Below, one piece after another: positions 1 through 6,484 of a stretch of 18,304 bases of DNA. The translations under genes and the position numbers were made by a program. Position 1 is the first letter of the stretch. Every line of letters starts with the position of its first letter. The notes beneath the pieces are model-generated. The model did no database searches. It saw only the letters and a program-made list of their open reading frames with translations, and had not been told where the DNA came from. This DNA comes from an uncultured bacterium (lineage in GTDB: Bacteria; Cyanobacteriota; Vampirovibrionia; Gastranaerophilales; Gastranaerophilaceae), in contig USOK01000005.1 of NCBI GenBank assembly GCA_900556295.1, forward strand, positions 1-18,304, in the 5' to 3' direction.

Positions 1-1122
1 GCTGTAATGGAGGCTTGCGGAAGTGTTTTGACTAACAAATATGCAGAAGGCAAACCGCACAAACGTTTTTATAACGGTTGTGAACATGTTGATGTAATTG
101 AAGAGATTGCGCAAAAAAGAGCATGCGAGCTTTTCCACATGGATCATGCCAATGTTCAACCACATAGTGGAGCTCAGGCAAATATGGCAGTGTTTATGGC
201 AGTTTTAAAACCGGGAGACAAAGTTTTGGGTATGGATTTGTCAAACGGTGGTCACCTTTCTCACGGATCTCCGGTAAACTTTTCAGGTATGTATTTTGAT
301 GTAAAAAGTTACGGCGTTGATGAAAATGGTAATATTGATTATGAAAATGTTCGTCAGATGGCGCATGAACATAAGCCAAAACTTATTATTTGTGGAGCAA
401 GTAACTATTCAAAAATCATTGATTTTGAAAAGTTTAGAGAGATTGCTGATGAAGTTGGTGCATATTTACTTGCAGATATAGCACATATTGCAGGGCTTGT
501 TGCAACCGGATTACACCCGTCACCTGCAGGGCATGCTCACTTTGTTACAACAACAACTCACAAATCTCTAAGAGGCCCTCGTGGTGGAATTACTATGTGT
601 GATGAAGAATTCGCACAAATTATTGACAAAGCAGTATTTCCTGGAATGCAAGGCGGACCTTTGGAACATATTGTTGCAGGTAAAGCAGTTGCATTGTTAG
701 AGGCATCTAAACCTGAATTTAAGACTTATGCAGAACAAATTTTGAAAAATGCAAAAGCATTAGCACAAGGTTTGATGGATGAAGGCATGGATATTGTGGG
801 TGGAATGACAGAAAATCACCTTATGACTCTTGATTTACGCAAGACTGGTAAAACCGGTAAAGATATGGCGAATGTTTTGGAACGAGTAGGAATTACGGCT
901 AACAAAAACACTGTTCCGAATGACCCGCAGAGCCCTTTTGTAACAAGCGGAATTAGATTAGGCGTTCCTGCTGTTACAACAAGAGGGTTTAAAGAAGAAG
1001 ATATGAAGGAAGTTGCAAAAATTATTGCATCTGCAATATTTTCGTCAGATAATGAACAAGGATTGCAAAGCCTAAGAGAACGTTCTTTGAAACTTTGCAA
1101 GAAATATCCGATATACAAGTAG
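1..1122 (+). CDS. glyA: Serine hydroxymethyltransferase, 5'-truncated by window edge
   Basis: PLP enzyme interconverting serine + THF and glycine + 5,10-methylene-THF in the cytoplasm, the main source of one-carbon units. The frame is open from base 1 (Ala-Val-Met...), so the true start lies upstream; the visible 373 residues compare with about 410-420 for the family, so roughly 40-50 are missing. Seen directly: the near-N-terminal GSVLTNKYAEG block, DIAHIAGLVATGLHPSP, and TTTTHKSLRGPRGG, where the Lys codon at 562-564 is the expected Schiff-base lysine. The C-terminus is complete. The stop TAG (1120-1122) shares its last G with the first base of a heptamer-arm palindromic element, so the element abuts the coding end exactly. 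Confidence 0.96.
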   Translation, partial: AVMEACGSVLTNKYAEGKPHKRFYNGCEHVDVIEEIAQKRACELFHMDHANVQPHSGAQANMAVFMAVLKPGDKVLGMDLSNGGHLSHGSPVNFSGMYFDVKSYGVDENGNIDYENVRQMAHEHKPKLIICGASNYSKIIDFEKFREIADEVGAYLLADIAHIAGLVATGLHPSPAGHAHFVTTTTHKSLRGPRGGITMCDEEFAQIIDKAVFPGMQGGPLEHIVAGKAVALLEASKPEFKTYAEQILKNAKALAQGLMDEGMDIVGGMTENHLMTLDLRKTGKTGKDMANVLERVGITANKNTVPNDPQSPFVTSGIRLGVPAVTTRGFKEEDMKEVAKIIASAIFSSDNEQGLQSLRERSLKLCKKYPIYK

Positions 1123-1222
1123 TGAATAGTGAGAAGTGAAACGTGAAAAGTCATATAATTCACTTCGTTCAAAAATATATTTTGATGCGTAGCATCAGTA
1201 ACGGTCTTTTCACTTTTCACTA
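1122..1222. repeat. Heptamer-arm palindromic element, copy A
   Basis: Left arm is four tandem 7-mers in register (GTGAATA, GTGAGAA, GTGAAAC, GTGAAAA at 1122-1149). The right arm at 1206-1220 is the inverse (CTTTTCACTTTTCAC; 14 of 15 complementary to GTGAAACGTGAAAAG). The interior has TTCACTTCGTTCAAAA (1160-1175) and a small hairpin GATGC-GTA-GCATC, matching positions in copies C-E. It fills the glyA-wecA gap and ends just before the wecA ribosome site. Confidence 0.85.
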
Positions 1223-1238
1223 AATCAAAGGAACAATC

Positions 1239-2270
1239 ATGCTAATAAAACTTACACATGCACATATATTAGGAACAGTAATTGCGTACTTAATTGGAGT
1301 ATGCTTGGTTCCGATGGTTATCAGCTTTTCTAAAAAAGAAGGTTTGGTCGATATGCCGAACGCTAGAAAAATTCATACACATCCGATTTCGAGAATTGGT
1401 GGTGTTGCAATTTGGACAAGCACAATGTTAACATTCTTATGTCTTGTGTTTATGAGCTATTATCCATCAGGCAATTTGTTGTCAGGTATTTTGCTTGGCG
1501 GTTCTTTAATGTTTTTACTCGGACTTGTTGATGATGTTTATAACTTAGATGCTAAATTTAAGCTATTTTTACAGGTTTCAATTGCGACTCTTGTATATCT
1601 TTTAGGCATTCAAATCAATAATGTTCCGTTTATAGGTGATATCGGATTGTTTTCATATCCGATTACAATGTTGTGGATTGTCGGAATTTCAAATGCGTTA
1701 AATTTTATTGATGGTGTAGATGGACTTGCAGGTTCTGTTGTTACAGTTAATGCTGTAACACTTGCTATTATTGCTGTTGCAATGACTCCTCCAAATCCGA
1801 TTAGTGCATTGATTGGGTTTATTTTAGCCGGTTCAATGCTTGCGTTTTTGACTTACAACTTTAACCCTGCAAAAATCTTTATGGGTGACAGTGGAGCTTT
1901 GTTCTCTGGATTTTTGTTGGCAACAATTTCTATTACTGGGGTAATGAAAGCGGCAACTTTGGCAATTTTGTTACCGTTTTTGGTTTTGGCTGTTCCAATT
2001 ATGGATATTACTTTTTCTTCATTAAGAAGAATTGCGAAAGGGAAATCCCCATTTGTTGCAGATGCTGAACATATCCATCACAAATTGTTACACGCCGGTT
2101 TTTCTCAAAAGAAGACAGTAATGATTTTGACATCAGTTGCCATTATTGCGGGAGCTTTGGCTTCATTGTTTATGGGAGCTGAAACAATTATACATTATTT
2201 TATTTGTATTGTTGTGCTCGTTGTAATAATGTTACTTTTAAATGTTATTAAAGCCTTGACAAAAAGATAA
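1239..2270 (+). CDS. wecA: Undecaprenyl-phosphate GlcNAc-1-phosphate transferase (WecA/TagO type)
   Basis: Membrane enzyme of glycosyltransferase family 4 that moves a sugar-1-phosphate from a UDP-sugar to undecaprenyl phosphate, starting a lipid-linked surface polysaccharide. The 343 residues are almost entirely hydrophobic segments (about ten). Family motifs: DMPNARKIHTHPISRIGG (38-55), the Asp pair LVDD (96-99), NFIDGVDG (155-162), FMGDSG (214-219) and the HIHHKLL loop (278-284), which is typical of the WecA/TagO branch rather than MraY. The start is supported by AAAGGA about 6 nt upstream. The exact sugar cannot be read from sequence. A consensus promoter for the next gene lies in its last codons. 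Confidence 0.88.
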   Translation: MLIKLTHAHILGTVIAYLIGVCLVPMVISFSKKEGLVDMPNARKIHTHPISRIGGVAIWTSTMLTFLCLVFMSYYPSGNLLSGILLGGSLMFLLGLVDDVYNLDAKFKLFLQVSIATLVYLLGIQINNVPFIGDIGLFSYPITMLWIVGISNALNFIDGVDGLAGSVVTVNAVTLAIIAVAMTPPNPISALIGFILAGSMLAFLTYNFNPAKIFMGDSGALFSGFLLATISITGVMKAATLAILLPFLVLAVPIMDITFSSLRRIAKGKSPFVADAEHIHHKLLHAGFSQKKTVMILTSVAIIAGALASLFMGAETIIHYFICIVVLVVIMLLLNVIKALTKR

Positions 2271-2284
2271 TTATGAGTTATAAT
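2256..2284 (+). promoter_or_regulatory. Consensus sigma70-type promoter inside the wecA 3' end
   Basis: TTGACA (2256-2261), 17-nt spacer, TATAAT (2279-2284): both hexamers are perfect. Expected transcription start near 2291, about 154 nt upstream of the hypothetical gene at 2445. Confidence 0.8.
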
Positions 2285-2290
2285 CCCAGT

Positions 2291-2444
2291 GGATTTAATT
2301 ACTCAGTTTTGAGCCATGTCGTTTTCACGAGGTAGAAGTTCAGAATATTTAAGTGTAAATCTACTGAATATCTAGAAAGTTAAGTTCTTTAGAACTTAAC
2401 CTAAAGGTAGTGTATTGTATTAGTTAAGTAAGGATTTATTAGCT
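2291..2444 (+). promoter_or_regulatory. Structured 5' leader, possible cis-regulatory RNA or small RNA
   Basis: Unusually long untranslated leader downstream of a perfect promoter. An 11-bp pairing with one G-U is possible between 2287-2297 (CAGTGGATTTA; its first bases may lie before the transcription start) and 2356-2366 (TAAATCTACTG), closing a loop with two small hairpins (CTCA/TGAG near 2302-2313 and TCGT/ACGA near 2319-2330). A further near-perfect palindrome follows at 2379-2400 (GTTAAGTTCT, TT, AGAACTTAAC) without a U-tract, so it is not a classical terminator. I do not recognise a known riboswitch class. Confidence 0.4.
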
Positions 2445-2966
2445 ATGACAGTAAGTGCAGTAGGGCAAACGGACAATTCTAAATTATTTACTATAGTTCA
2501 AACAACAACAGCTGGCGCAGTTGCAGGGTATGCTTCAAAGTATATTCTTCCTGTTACTAAACAGGAGAATAATATTAATAAGCGTGCAATGCTTAATTAT
2601 TGCCGTAAGATTACGAATAAGGCAAAAGTTGCTGATTTTAACTCATTAGGTGACAAAAAATCTGCGGCACAGGATGCTTTTATTAAAATGGCTGAATCAA
2701 AGGATAAACAAGCTTTTTCATCGGATGCTATTAAAAACACTGTTAAGAATTTAGGCGGTGAAGATGTAGTTTCTGGAAAAGAATTTCGCAGTATTATCAG
2801 AGAAGTTAACTCAGTATCAAAAAATTTGGCAAAACAGTTTGCCGTATCTTATAATTTTATGTTGAAGAAAATCAGACCTGCGGCGCCTTTTATATTTGTT
2901 GGTGCTGGTACAGGTTTCTTTGCAGGATTTGCGCATAACGTTTTTAAATCAGACGTTAACGCATAA
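2445..2966 (+). CDS. Hypothetical protein with two hydrophobic glycine-rich segments
   Basis: 173 residues, no family recognised. Visible: a first apolar Gly/Ala stretch (about 23-38, TTTAGAVAGYASKYIL), a Lys-rich polar middle (about 40-145) with short amphipathic helices, and a second apolar Gly/Ala stretch near the C-terminus (about 146-166, containing FVGAGTGFFAGFAHNVF). No signal peptidase motif. It could be a two-pass membrane protein or one with amphipathic ends. The start at 2445 is preceded by AAGGA about 10 nt upstream. It has its own strong promoter and leader and its own terminator, so it is a single-gene unit. Confidence 0.75.
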   Translation: MTVSAVGQTDNSKLFTIVQTTTAGAVAGYASKYILPVTKQENNINKRAMLNYCRKITNKAKVADFNSLGDKKSAAQDAFIKMAESKDKQAFSSDAIKNTVKNLGGEDVVSGKEFRSIIREVNSVSKNLAKQFAVSYNFMLKKIRPAAPFIFVGAGTGFFAGFAHNVFKSDVNA

Positions 2967-2968
2967 TT

Positions 2969-3023
2969 TTTATATTTTTTCACCAAAAAATATAAAGTCG
3001 GATGAATATCCGGCTATTTTTTT
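2969..3023. terminator. Intrinsic terminator, probably bidirectional
   Basis: Hairpin AGTCGGAT-GAAT-ATCCGGCT (2996-3015, one G-U pair) followed by ATTTTTTT. Read on the minus strand the same hairpin is followed by TTTATATTTTTT, so it can also end the convergent XRE gene. An A/T-only hairpin (2969-2980 with 2985-2996) adjoins it. Confidence 0.85.
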
Positions 3024-3039
3024 ATTCTTTGTTAATGTT

Positions 3040-3252
3040 TTATATACCCTTAATTAATTCATTGATATCTACGTCAAGGACTTTTGCAATATCTATAACT
3101 TTTAAAATAGTTGGATTTTGTTTAGCTGTTTCTATAAAACTAATTGCGGTGCGAGATACATCAATGAGTTCTGCAAGTTCTTCTTGTGATATTCCTTTTT
3201 TCATTCTTGCAAATTTTATATTTAATGCCAATGTTTTTAATCTGTTGTCCAT
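3040..3252 (-). CDS. Small XRE-family transcriptional regulator (locus 1)
   Basis: 70 residues, essentially one lambda-Cro/XRE helix-turn-helix domain with no partner domain. The HTH core is GISQEELAELIDVSRTAISFIE (about 20-41), followed by the usual family tail (NPTILKVIDIAKVLDVDINELI). It probably binds DNA as a dimer and represses itself and the divergent pilin-like gene at 3305, since a 12/13 inverted repeat covers the intergenic promoter. It resembles the regulator at 13629-13856 in the same divergent arrangement. On its own strand TAGAAT lies 6 nt before ATG, so its mRNA may be leaderless, though the -35 is poor. Confidence 0.9.
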   Translation of the reverse strand: MDNRLKTLALNIKFARMKKGISQEELAELIDVSRTAISFIETAKQNPTILKVIDIAKVLDVDINELIKGI

Positions 3253-3254
3253 AG

Positions 3255-3297
3255 GTATATTCTATAGACTTGACATTTATTAGACTATAAAATATAC
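3255..3297. promoter_or_regulatory. Operator-like inverted repeat between XRE gene and pilin-like gene
   Basis: GTATATTCTATAG (3255-3267) and CTATAAAATATAC (3285-3297) are inverse complements at 12 of 13 positions, with centres one to two helical turns apart. The left half covers the XRE start region; the right half overlaps the -10 of the plus-strand promoter. A likely binding site for the adjacent XRE protein (inference). Confidence 0.6.
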
Positions 3298-3298
3298 T
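3270..3298 (+). promoter_or_regulatory. Promoter of pilin-like gene, leaderless geometry
   Basis: TTGACA (3270-3275), 17-nt spacer, TATACT (3293-3298). The -10 ends 6 nt before the ATG at 3305, so transcription is predicted to begin at the start codon; no Shine-Dalgarno is present. Confidence 0.65.
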
Positions 3299-3304
3299 TA
3301 ACTT

Positions 3305-4018
3305 ATGATAAATATATTGAACAAAAATAATATAAATTTATCAAATTATAGGTTTGGTTTTACACTTGCAGAGGTTTTGATTACATTAGGGGTAATAGGG
3401 GTTGTTGCTGCTTTGACTATGCCGATGGTTATAGATAGATATAATGAAGTTGCAACTGTTTCAAAGGTTAAGAAAATTTATTCGACGCTTGGAAATGCTA
3501 TGAGTCTGGCAGTTAGTGAAAATGGGACAGTTGATACTTGGTTTGTTGAGACAGCCGGTGCTTGGGTCGCTTCTCAAAAAAATACGCAAGGAATTGCATC
3601 TAATATAGTTCCGCAGTTGAAGGTTTTGAAAGATTGCGGTTTTGAAAAAAATTGTATGATGGTCGTTGATTTTAAGTTTTTAAACGGTTCAAAATGGGGG
3701 ACATATACGAATTATCGTGATAAATATTTTTATAAAGTTATACTCAATGACGGTAGTGTAGTTATTATTAAAGCCCAGGGTGACAAATGTAATTTGACGG
3801 ACGGCGGGTATAGTAATACTTGCGGGTATATTTTGTATGATGTTAATGGGGAAAAGGCTCCAAATACTTTTGGGAAAGATGTATTTTCTTTTTTGATTAT
3901 GAAAGATTCTATTAAGCCGAATAAACTTGATAATTGTAAAAAATCTTCTACAGAGCGTCAATGTACAGGTGCTGCTGCGCATATTATTTTGAATGGAAAT
4001 ATGAATTACTTACATTAA
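3305..4018 (+). CDS. Type IV pilin-like secreted protein (prepilin N-terminus), locus 1
   Basis: 237 residues. The N-terminus is a class III (prepilin) signal: a polar leader MINILNKNNINLSNYRFG, then FTLAEVLITLGVIGVVAAL with Gly at -1, Phe at +1 and Glu at +5, as expected for prepilin peptidase and assembly into a pilus or pseudopilus. The rest is a globular domain with several Cys (CGFEKNC, CNLTDGGYSNTC, a late C...C pair), suggesting extracytoplasmic disulfides. No known pilin subclass recognised. It stands alone, not in a pil operon, divergent from an XRE regulator. Start chosen because the promoter -10 lies 6 nt upstream; a TTG at 3317 is an alternative. Probably repressed by the neighbouring regulator. 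Confidence 0.85.
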   Translation: MINILNKNNINLSNYRFGFTLAEVLITLGVIGVVAALTMPMVIDRYNEVATVSKVKKIYSTLGNAMSLAVSENGTVDTWFVETAGAWVASQKNTQGIASNIVPQLKVLKDCGFEKNCMMVVDFKFLNGSKWGTYTNYRDKYFYKVILNDGSVVIIKAQGDKCNLTDGGYSNTCGYILYDVNGEKAPNTFGKDVFSFLIMKDSIKPNKLDNCKKSSTERQCTGAAAHIILNGNMNYLH

Positions 4019-4033
4019 TTGTTGCTTAGTATT

Positions 4034-4063
4034 TTGCTTATTTGTTTGTTCTTGTGTTATAAT
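4034..4063 (+). promoter_or_regulatory. Promoter of asd
   Basis: TTGCTT (4034-4039), 18-nt spacer, extended -10 TGTTATAAT (4055-4063). The leader is about 25 nt, and a purine-rich GGATAAGGGG ribosome site precedes the ATG at 4096. Confidence 0.6.
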
Positions 4064-4095
4064 TCTTTTTGTATCAGTAAGGATAAGGGGTAGAA

Positions 4096-5112
4096 ATGAG
4101 AAAACCGAATATTGCAATTTTAGGTGCAACAGGTGTTGTAGGTAGAGAAATCACAAAGATTATTGACGAATTAAAAATAGATTTCAACGAAATCAAGTTT
4201 TTATCAAGTGCAAAATCAGCAGGAACTAAACTTGAATTTCAAGGCAAAACCTACACCGTAGAAGAAGCAACGCCCGAAAGTTTTGATGGGGTGAATATTG
4301 TACTGGCATCAGCAGGCGGTTCTACATCTCAAAAGTTTGCTCCGGAAATCGTGAAGCGTGGGGGAGTCTTAATTGACAATTCATCAGCTTTTAGAATGGA
4401 AAAAGATGTTCCTTTGGTTATTGCTTATGTAAACGATGAAGATTTGCGCAAGCACAAAGGAATTATTGCAAATCCAAACTGCTCAACATCTCAATTGATG
4501 TTGGTTTTGAAACCTTTATTGGATAAAAATCCGATTAAAAGATTAATTGTTTCAACTTATCAAGCTGTATCTGGAGCGGGTTTGGCAGCAATTAATGAAT
4601 TGACAGAAAATACAAAAGCGAGACTTGAAGGTAAAGAGTTTGAAAACAAAAAATTTGCAAAACCGATTGCTTTCAATGTAATTCCACAAATTGACGTTTT
4701 CTGTGAAAACGGCTACACGAAAGAAGAAATGAAAGTTGTAAATGAAACAAAGAAAATTCTTCATTTGCCGGAAGATTTACCAATATCTTGTACAGCAGCT
4801 CGTGTTCCTGTATATAATGGACACTCTGAGGCTGTTGATATCGAGTTTGAAAATGAAATTACCCCTGATGAAGTTAGAAAAATCTTGAAAAATTCATTCG
4901 GTTTGAAAGTCATCGACAATCCTGAAAATATGGAATATCCGACAACTCGAGATGCTTCAGGAGTTGATCCGGTCTTTGTCGGACGAATTAGAAAAAATTT
5001 GGCGTTTAAAAATGGAATTTCATTGTGGTGCGTCGCCGATAACTTAAGAATTGGCGCAGCATTGAATACTGTTCGAATATGCCAAAAAGTCATAGAAATG
5101 GAGCTATACTAA
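4096..5112 (+). CDS. asd: Aspartate-semialdehyde dehydrogenase
   Basis: NADPH-dependent reduction of aspartyl-4-phosphate to aspartate semialdehyde, the branch step to lysine/diaminopimelate, threonine and methionine. 338 residues, the usual length. Seen: Rossmann loop GATGVVG (10-16), substrate region DNSSAFR (94-100), catalytic Cys129 in NPNCST, YQAVSGAG (155-162), RVPVYNGHSE (236-245) with the catalytic His243, and the closing VADNLRIGAALNTV. Complete, with its own promoter. The short hypothetical gene at 5143 follows after 30 nt and may be co-transcribed. Confidence 0.96.
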   Translation: MRKPNIAILGATGVVGREITKIIDELKIDFNEIKFLSSAKSAGTKLEFQGKTYTVEEATPESFDGVNIVLASAGGSTSQKFAPEIVKRGGVLIDNSSAFRMEKDVPLVIAYVNDEDLRKHKGIIANPNCSTSQLMLVLKPLLDKNPIKRLIVSTYQAVSGAGLAAINELTENTKARLEGKEFENKKFAKPIAFNVIPQIDVFCENGYTKEEMKVVNETKKILHLPEDLPISCTAARVPVYNGHSEAVDIEFENEITPDEVRKILKNSFGLKVIDNPENMEYPTTRDASGVDPVFVGRIRKNLAFKNGISLWCVADNLRIGAALNTVRICQKVIEMELY

Positions 5113-5142
5113 TCGTAGCCCTACCCCAAGAAAGAAGACGAT

Positions 5143-5436
5143 ATGAATATTAGTAAATTAACAATTACCTCAATTTTTTCTCAATATGAGAAAAATGATA
5201 TTATGAAAATTATAGAACCAAGCACTCAGAGAGCTGCAGATTTGATAAATGAAAGATTGTATGCAAGAGACGGTTTTTATTTAGGCGATGGGCTTCCACG
5301 TTTTATGTCAAATGTAGTTCCTCCGAATAAAATACTAAAAGATGAATTTATTCCAACCGTTGATAATTATAAAAATCCGATTGGAACTTTTCTTGCAAAA
5401 ATGAGCAAAAAGCTTGGACCATTTTTGAATAAATAA
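5143..5436 (+). CDS. Small hypothetical protein
   Basis: 97 residues, no family recognised. Mixed charge, no signal peptide or membrane segment. A central stretch rich in Gly, Pro and Phe (DGFYLGDGLPRFMSNVVPP, about 43-61) looks like a short conserved motif, and the C-terminus is basic (LAKMSKKLGPFLNK). The ATG at 5143 has a weak purine-rich upstream site (AAGAAAGAAG); an internal ATG at 5203 is a poorer alternative. It lies 30 nt after asd in the same direction. Confidence 0.6.
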   Translation: MNISKLTITSIFSQYEKNDIMKIIEPSTQRAADLINERLYARDGFYLGDGLPRFMSNVVPPNKILKDEFIPTVDNYKNPIGTFLAKMSKKLGPFLNK

Positions 5437-5500
5437 GTTTGAGCCGAGTATTAATTATTACTTTTTGTTAATATAATAAAACTTTTTAATAGGTTTAGGG

Positions 5501-5506
5501 TATAAT
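5501..5506 (+). promoter_or_regulatory. Possible -10 element for rfaE2 and the LPS cluster
   Basis: Perfect TATAAT 26 nt before the rfaE2 start, but no convincing -35 at 16-18 nt. The ribosome site AGAGGGG follows. Confidence 0.4.
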
Positions 5507-5532
5507 TTAGGCATATTAGAGGGGATATTTTT

Positions 5533-6003
5533 ATGGGACAGCTCTTGCAAAGAGAAAATGTAGCGGATTTCGTAAAAAAACTGCATCAAAGTGGAAAGAC
5601 TGTAGTAGTAACAAATGGCTGTTTTGATATTTTACATGTTGGACATGTGAGATATTTGCAACAGACAAAGTCATTTGCGGATTATTCGATGGTTCTTTTG
5701 AACTCCGATAAATCAGTTAGAAGCATAAAAGGTCCTACACGGCCTATAAATAATGAATTGGATAGAGCTGAAGTATTATGTGCATTGTCTTGTGTAGACT
5801 ATGTGGTATTATTTGATGAAGACAGTCCTAGAAATCTTTTAGATGAAATAAAACCTGATGTTTATACAAAAGGTGCAGATTACACAATGGAAACCTTGCC
5901 GGAAGCAGATATTATGCGAAAAAACGGCACACGAGTAGAGTTTATAAAGTTTGTAGAAGGGAAATCGACGACGAATGTCATTAAGAAAGTGAGTGGTGAA
6001 TAG
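5533..6003 (+). CDS. rfaE2: D-glycero-beta-D-manno-heptose 1-phosphate adenylyltransferase
   Basis: Cytidylyltransferase-fold enzyme that adenylates heptose-1-phosphate to ADP-heptose for LPS inner core. 156 residues: this is the stand-alone C-terminal domain of HldE, without the kinase half. Seen: TNGCFDILHVGH (27-38) with the HxGH nucleotide-binding motif, KGPTRPINNELDRAEVL, DYVVLFDEDSP, KGADYTMETLPEADIM and the closing KSTTNVIKK. Start supported by AGAGGGG about 9 nt upstream. Oddity: the last codons and stop (VSGE-stop, 5989-6003) lie inside the heptamer arm of repeat copy B, so the C-terminus appears to have been supplied by the element. It heads the LPS gene run. Confidence 0.93.
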   Translation: MGQLLQRENVADFVKKLHQSGKTVVVTNGCFDILHVGHVRYLQQTKSFADYSMVLLNSDKSVRSIKGPTRPINNELDRAEVLCALSCVDYVVLFDEDSPRNLLDEIKPDVYTKGADYTMETLPEADIMRKNGTRVEFIKFVEGKSTTNVIKKVSGE

Positions 6004-6459
6004 TGAGTAGTGAGAGGTTCAAATCAGAGTAAGTTATGAAGCATCAAGATTTAGAAGTTTGGAATAAAGCAATCAAACTTGTAACAGATATTTATATAAT
6101 TACTAAAAATTATCCTAAAGATGAAATTTATGCACTTACAAGCCAAATGAGACGATGTGCTGTATCTATTCCGTCTAATATAGCGGAAGGCTGTGCTAGA
6201 TTTTCGGATAAAGAAACTCTTAAATTTTTAAGTATTGCAATGGGTTCAATATCTGAATTAGAAACCCAAATTATTATTTCAAAAAATATTGGTTATATAG
6301 AAGATATTGACAGTATAATAAGTCAAATATCTTCTGTAAAAAAATTGATACTAGGTTTAGTAAAATATCTCAATACAAAAACAGAACAAATTTAAGTAAT
6401 AAATATTTGTGCATAGCACATATAAGAACTATTCACTACTCACCATTCACAATTCACTA
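5989..6459. mobile_element. Heptamer-arm palindromic element, copy B, carrying a four-helix-bundle gene
   Basis: Left arm GTGAGTG GTGAATA GTGAGTA GTGAGAG then GTTCA (5989-6021). The right arm (6427-6458, GAACTATTCACTACTCAC...) is complementary to it at about 26 of 32 positions. Just inside the right arm is TTTGTGCATAGCACATATAAGAAC, the same interior half as in copies C and E. The left interior half of those copies is missing and in its place sits the gene at 6036-6395. This is the only copy here with a gene between its arms. Confidence 0.75.
6036..6395 (+). CDS. Four-helix-bundle protein, 23S rRNA intervening-sequence protein (IVP/S23) family
   Basis: 119 residues, all helical in character. 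The family signature is clear: N-terminal HQDLEVWNKAIKL (3-15), LTSQMRRCAVSIPSNIAEGCAR (34-55), the helix around FLSIAMGSISELETQI (64-79) and a C-terminal helix with VKKLILGLVKYL. Relatives include proteins encoded inside 23S rRNA intervening sequences and the Avd accessory protein of diversity-generating retroelements; there they form basic multimers that bind nucleic acid, and the role of most free-standing members is unknown. No reverse transcriptase, variable repeat or rRNA is nearby. It sits between the arms of repeat copy B, interrupting an otherwise LPS-only run, which suggests it belongs to the repeat. Ribosome site weak (AGAGTAAGTT). Confidence 0.9.
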   Translation: MKHQDLEVWNKAIKLVTDIYIITKNYPKDEIYALTSQMRRCAVSIPSNIAEGCARFSDKETLKFLSIAMGSISELETQIIISKNIGYIEDIDSIISQISSVKKLILGLVKYLNTKTEQI

Positions 6460-6484
6460 AATATAAAAATAAGGAGAACATAAA

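Noticed and set aside
816..1220. Minus-strand open frame over the glyA end
   Set aside because: Antisense shadow of glyA and repeat copy A with no ribosome site or family features; the same applies to the other minus-strand frames over asd, lpxD, lpxC, lpxA and the M29 gene.
3002..3283. Plus-strand frame of 93 codons antisense to the XRE gene
   Set aside because: It starts inside the terminator hairpin and lies wholly opposite a clear HTH gene; its hydrophobicity is a by-product of the A+T-rich antisense strand.
6036..6395. Diversity-generating retroelement accessory gene (avd)
   Set aside because: Same fold family, but no reverse transcriptase, template repeat or variable repeat is visible in the window.
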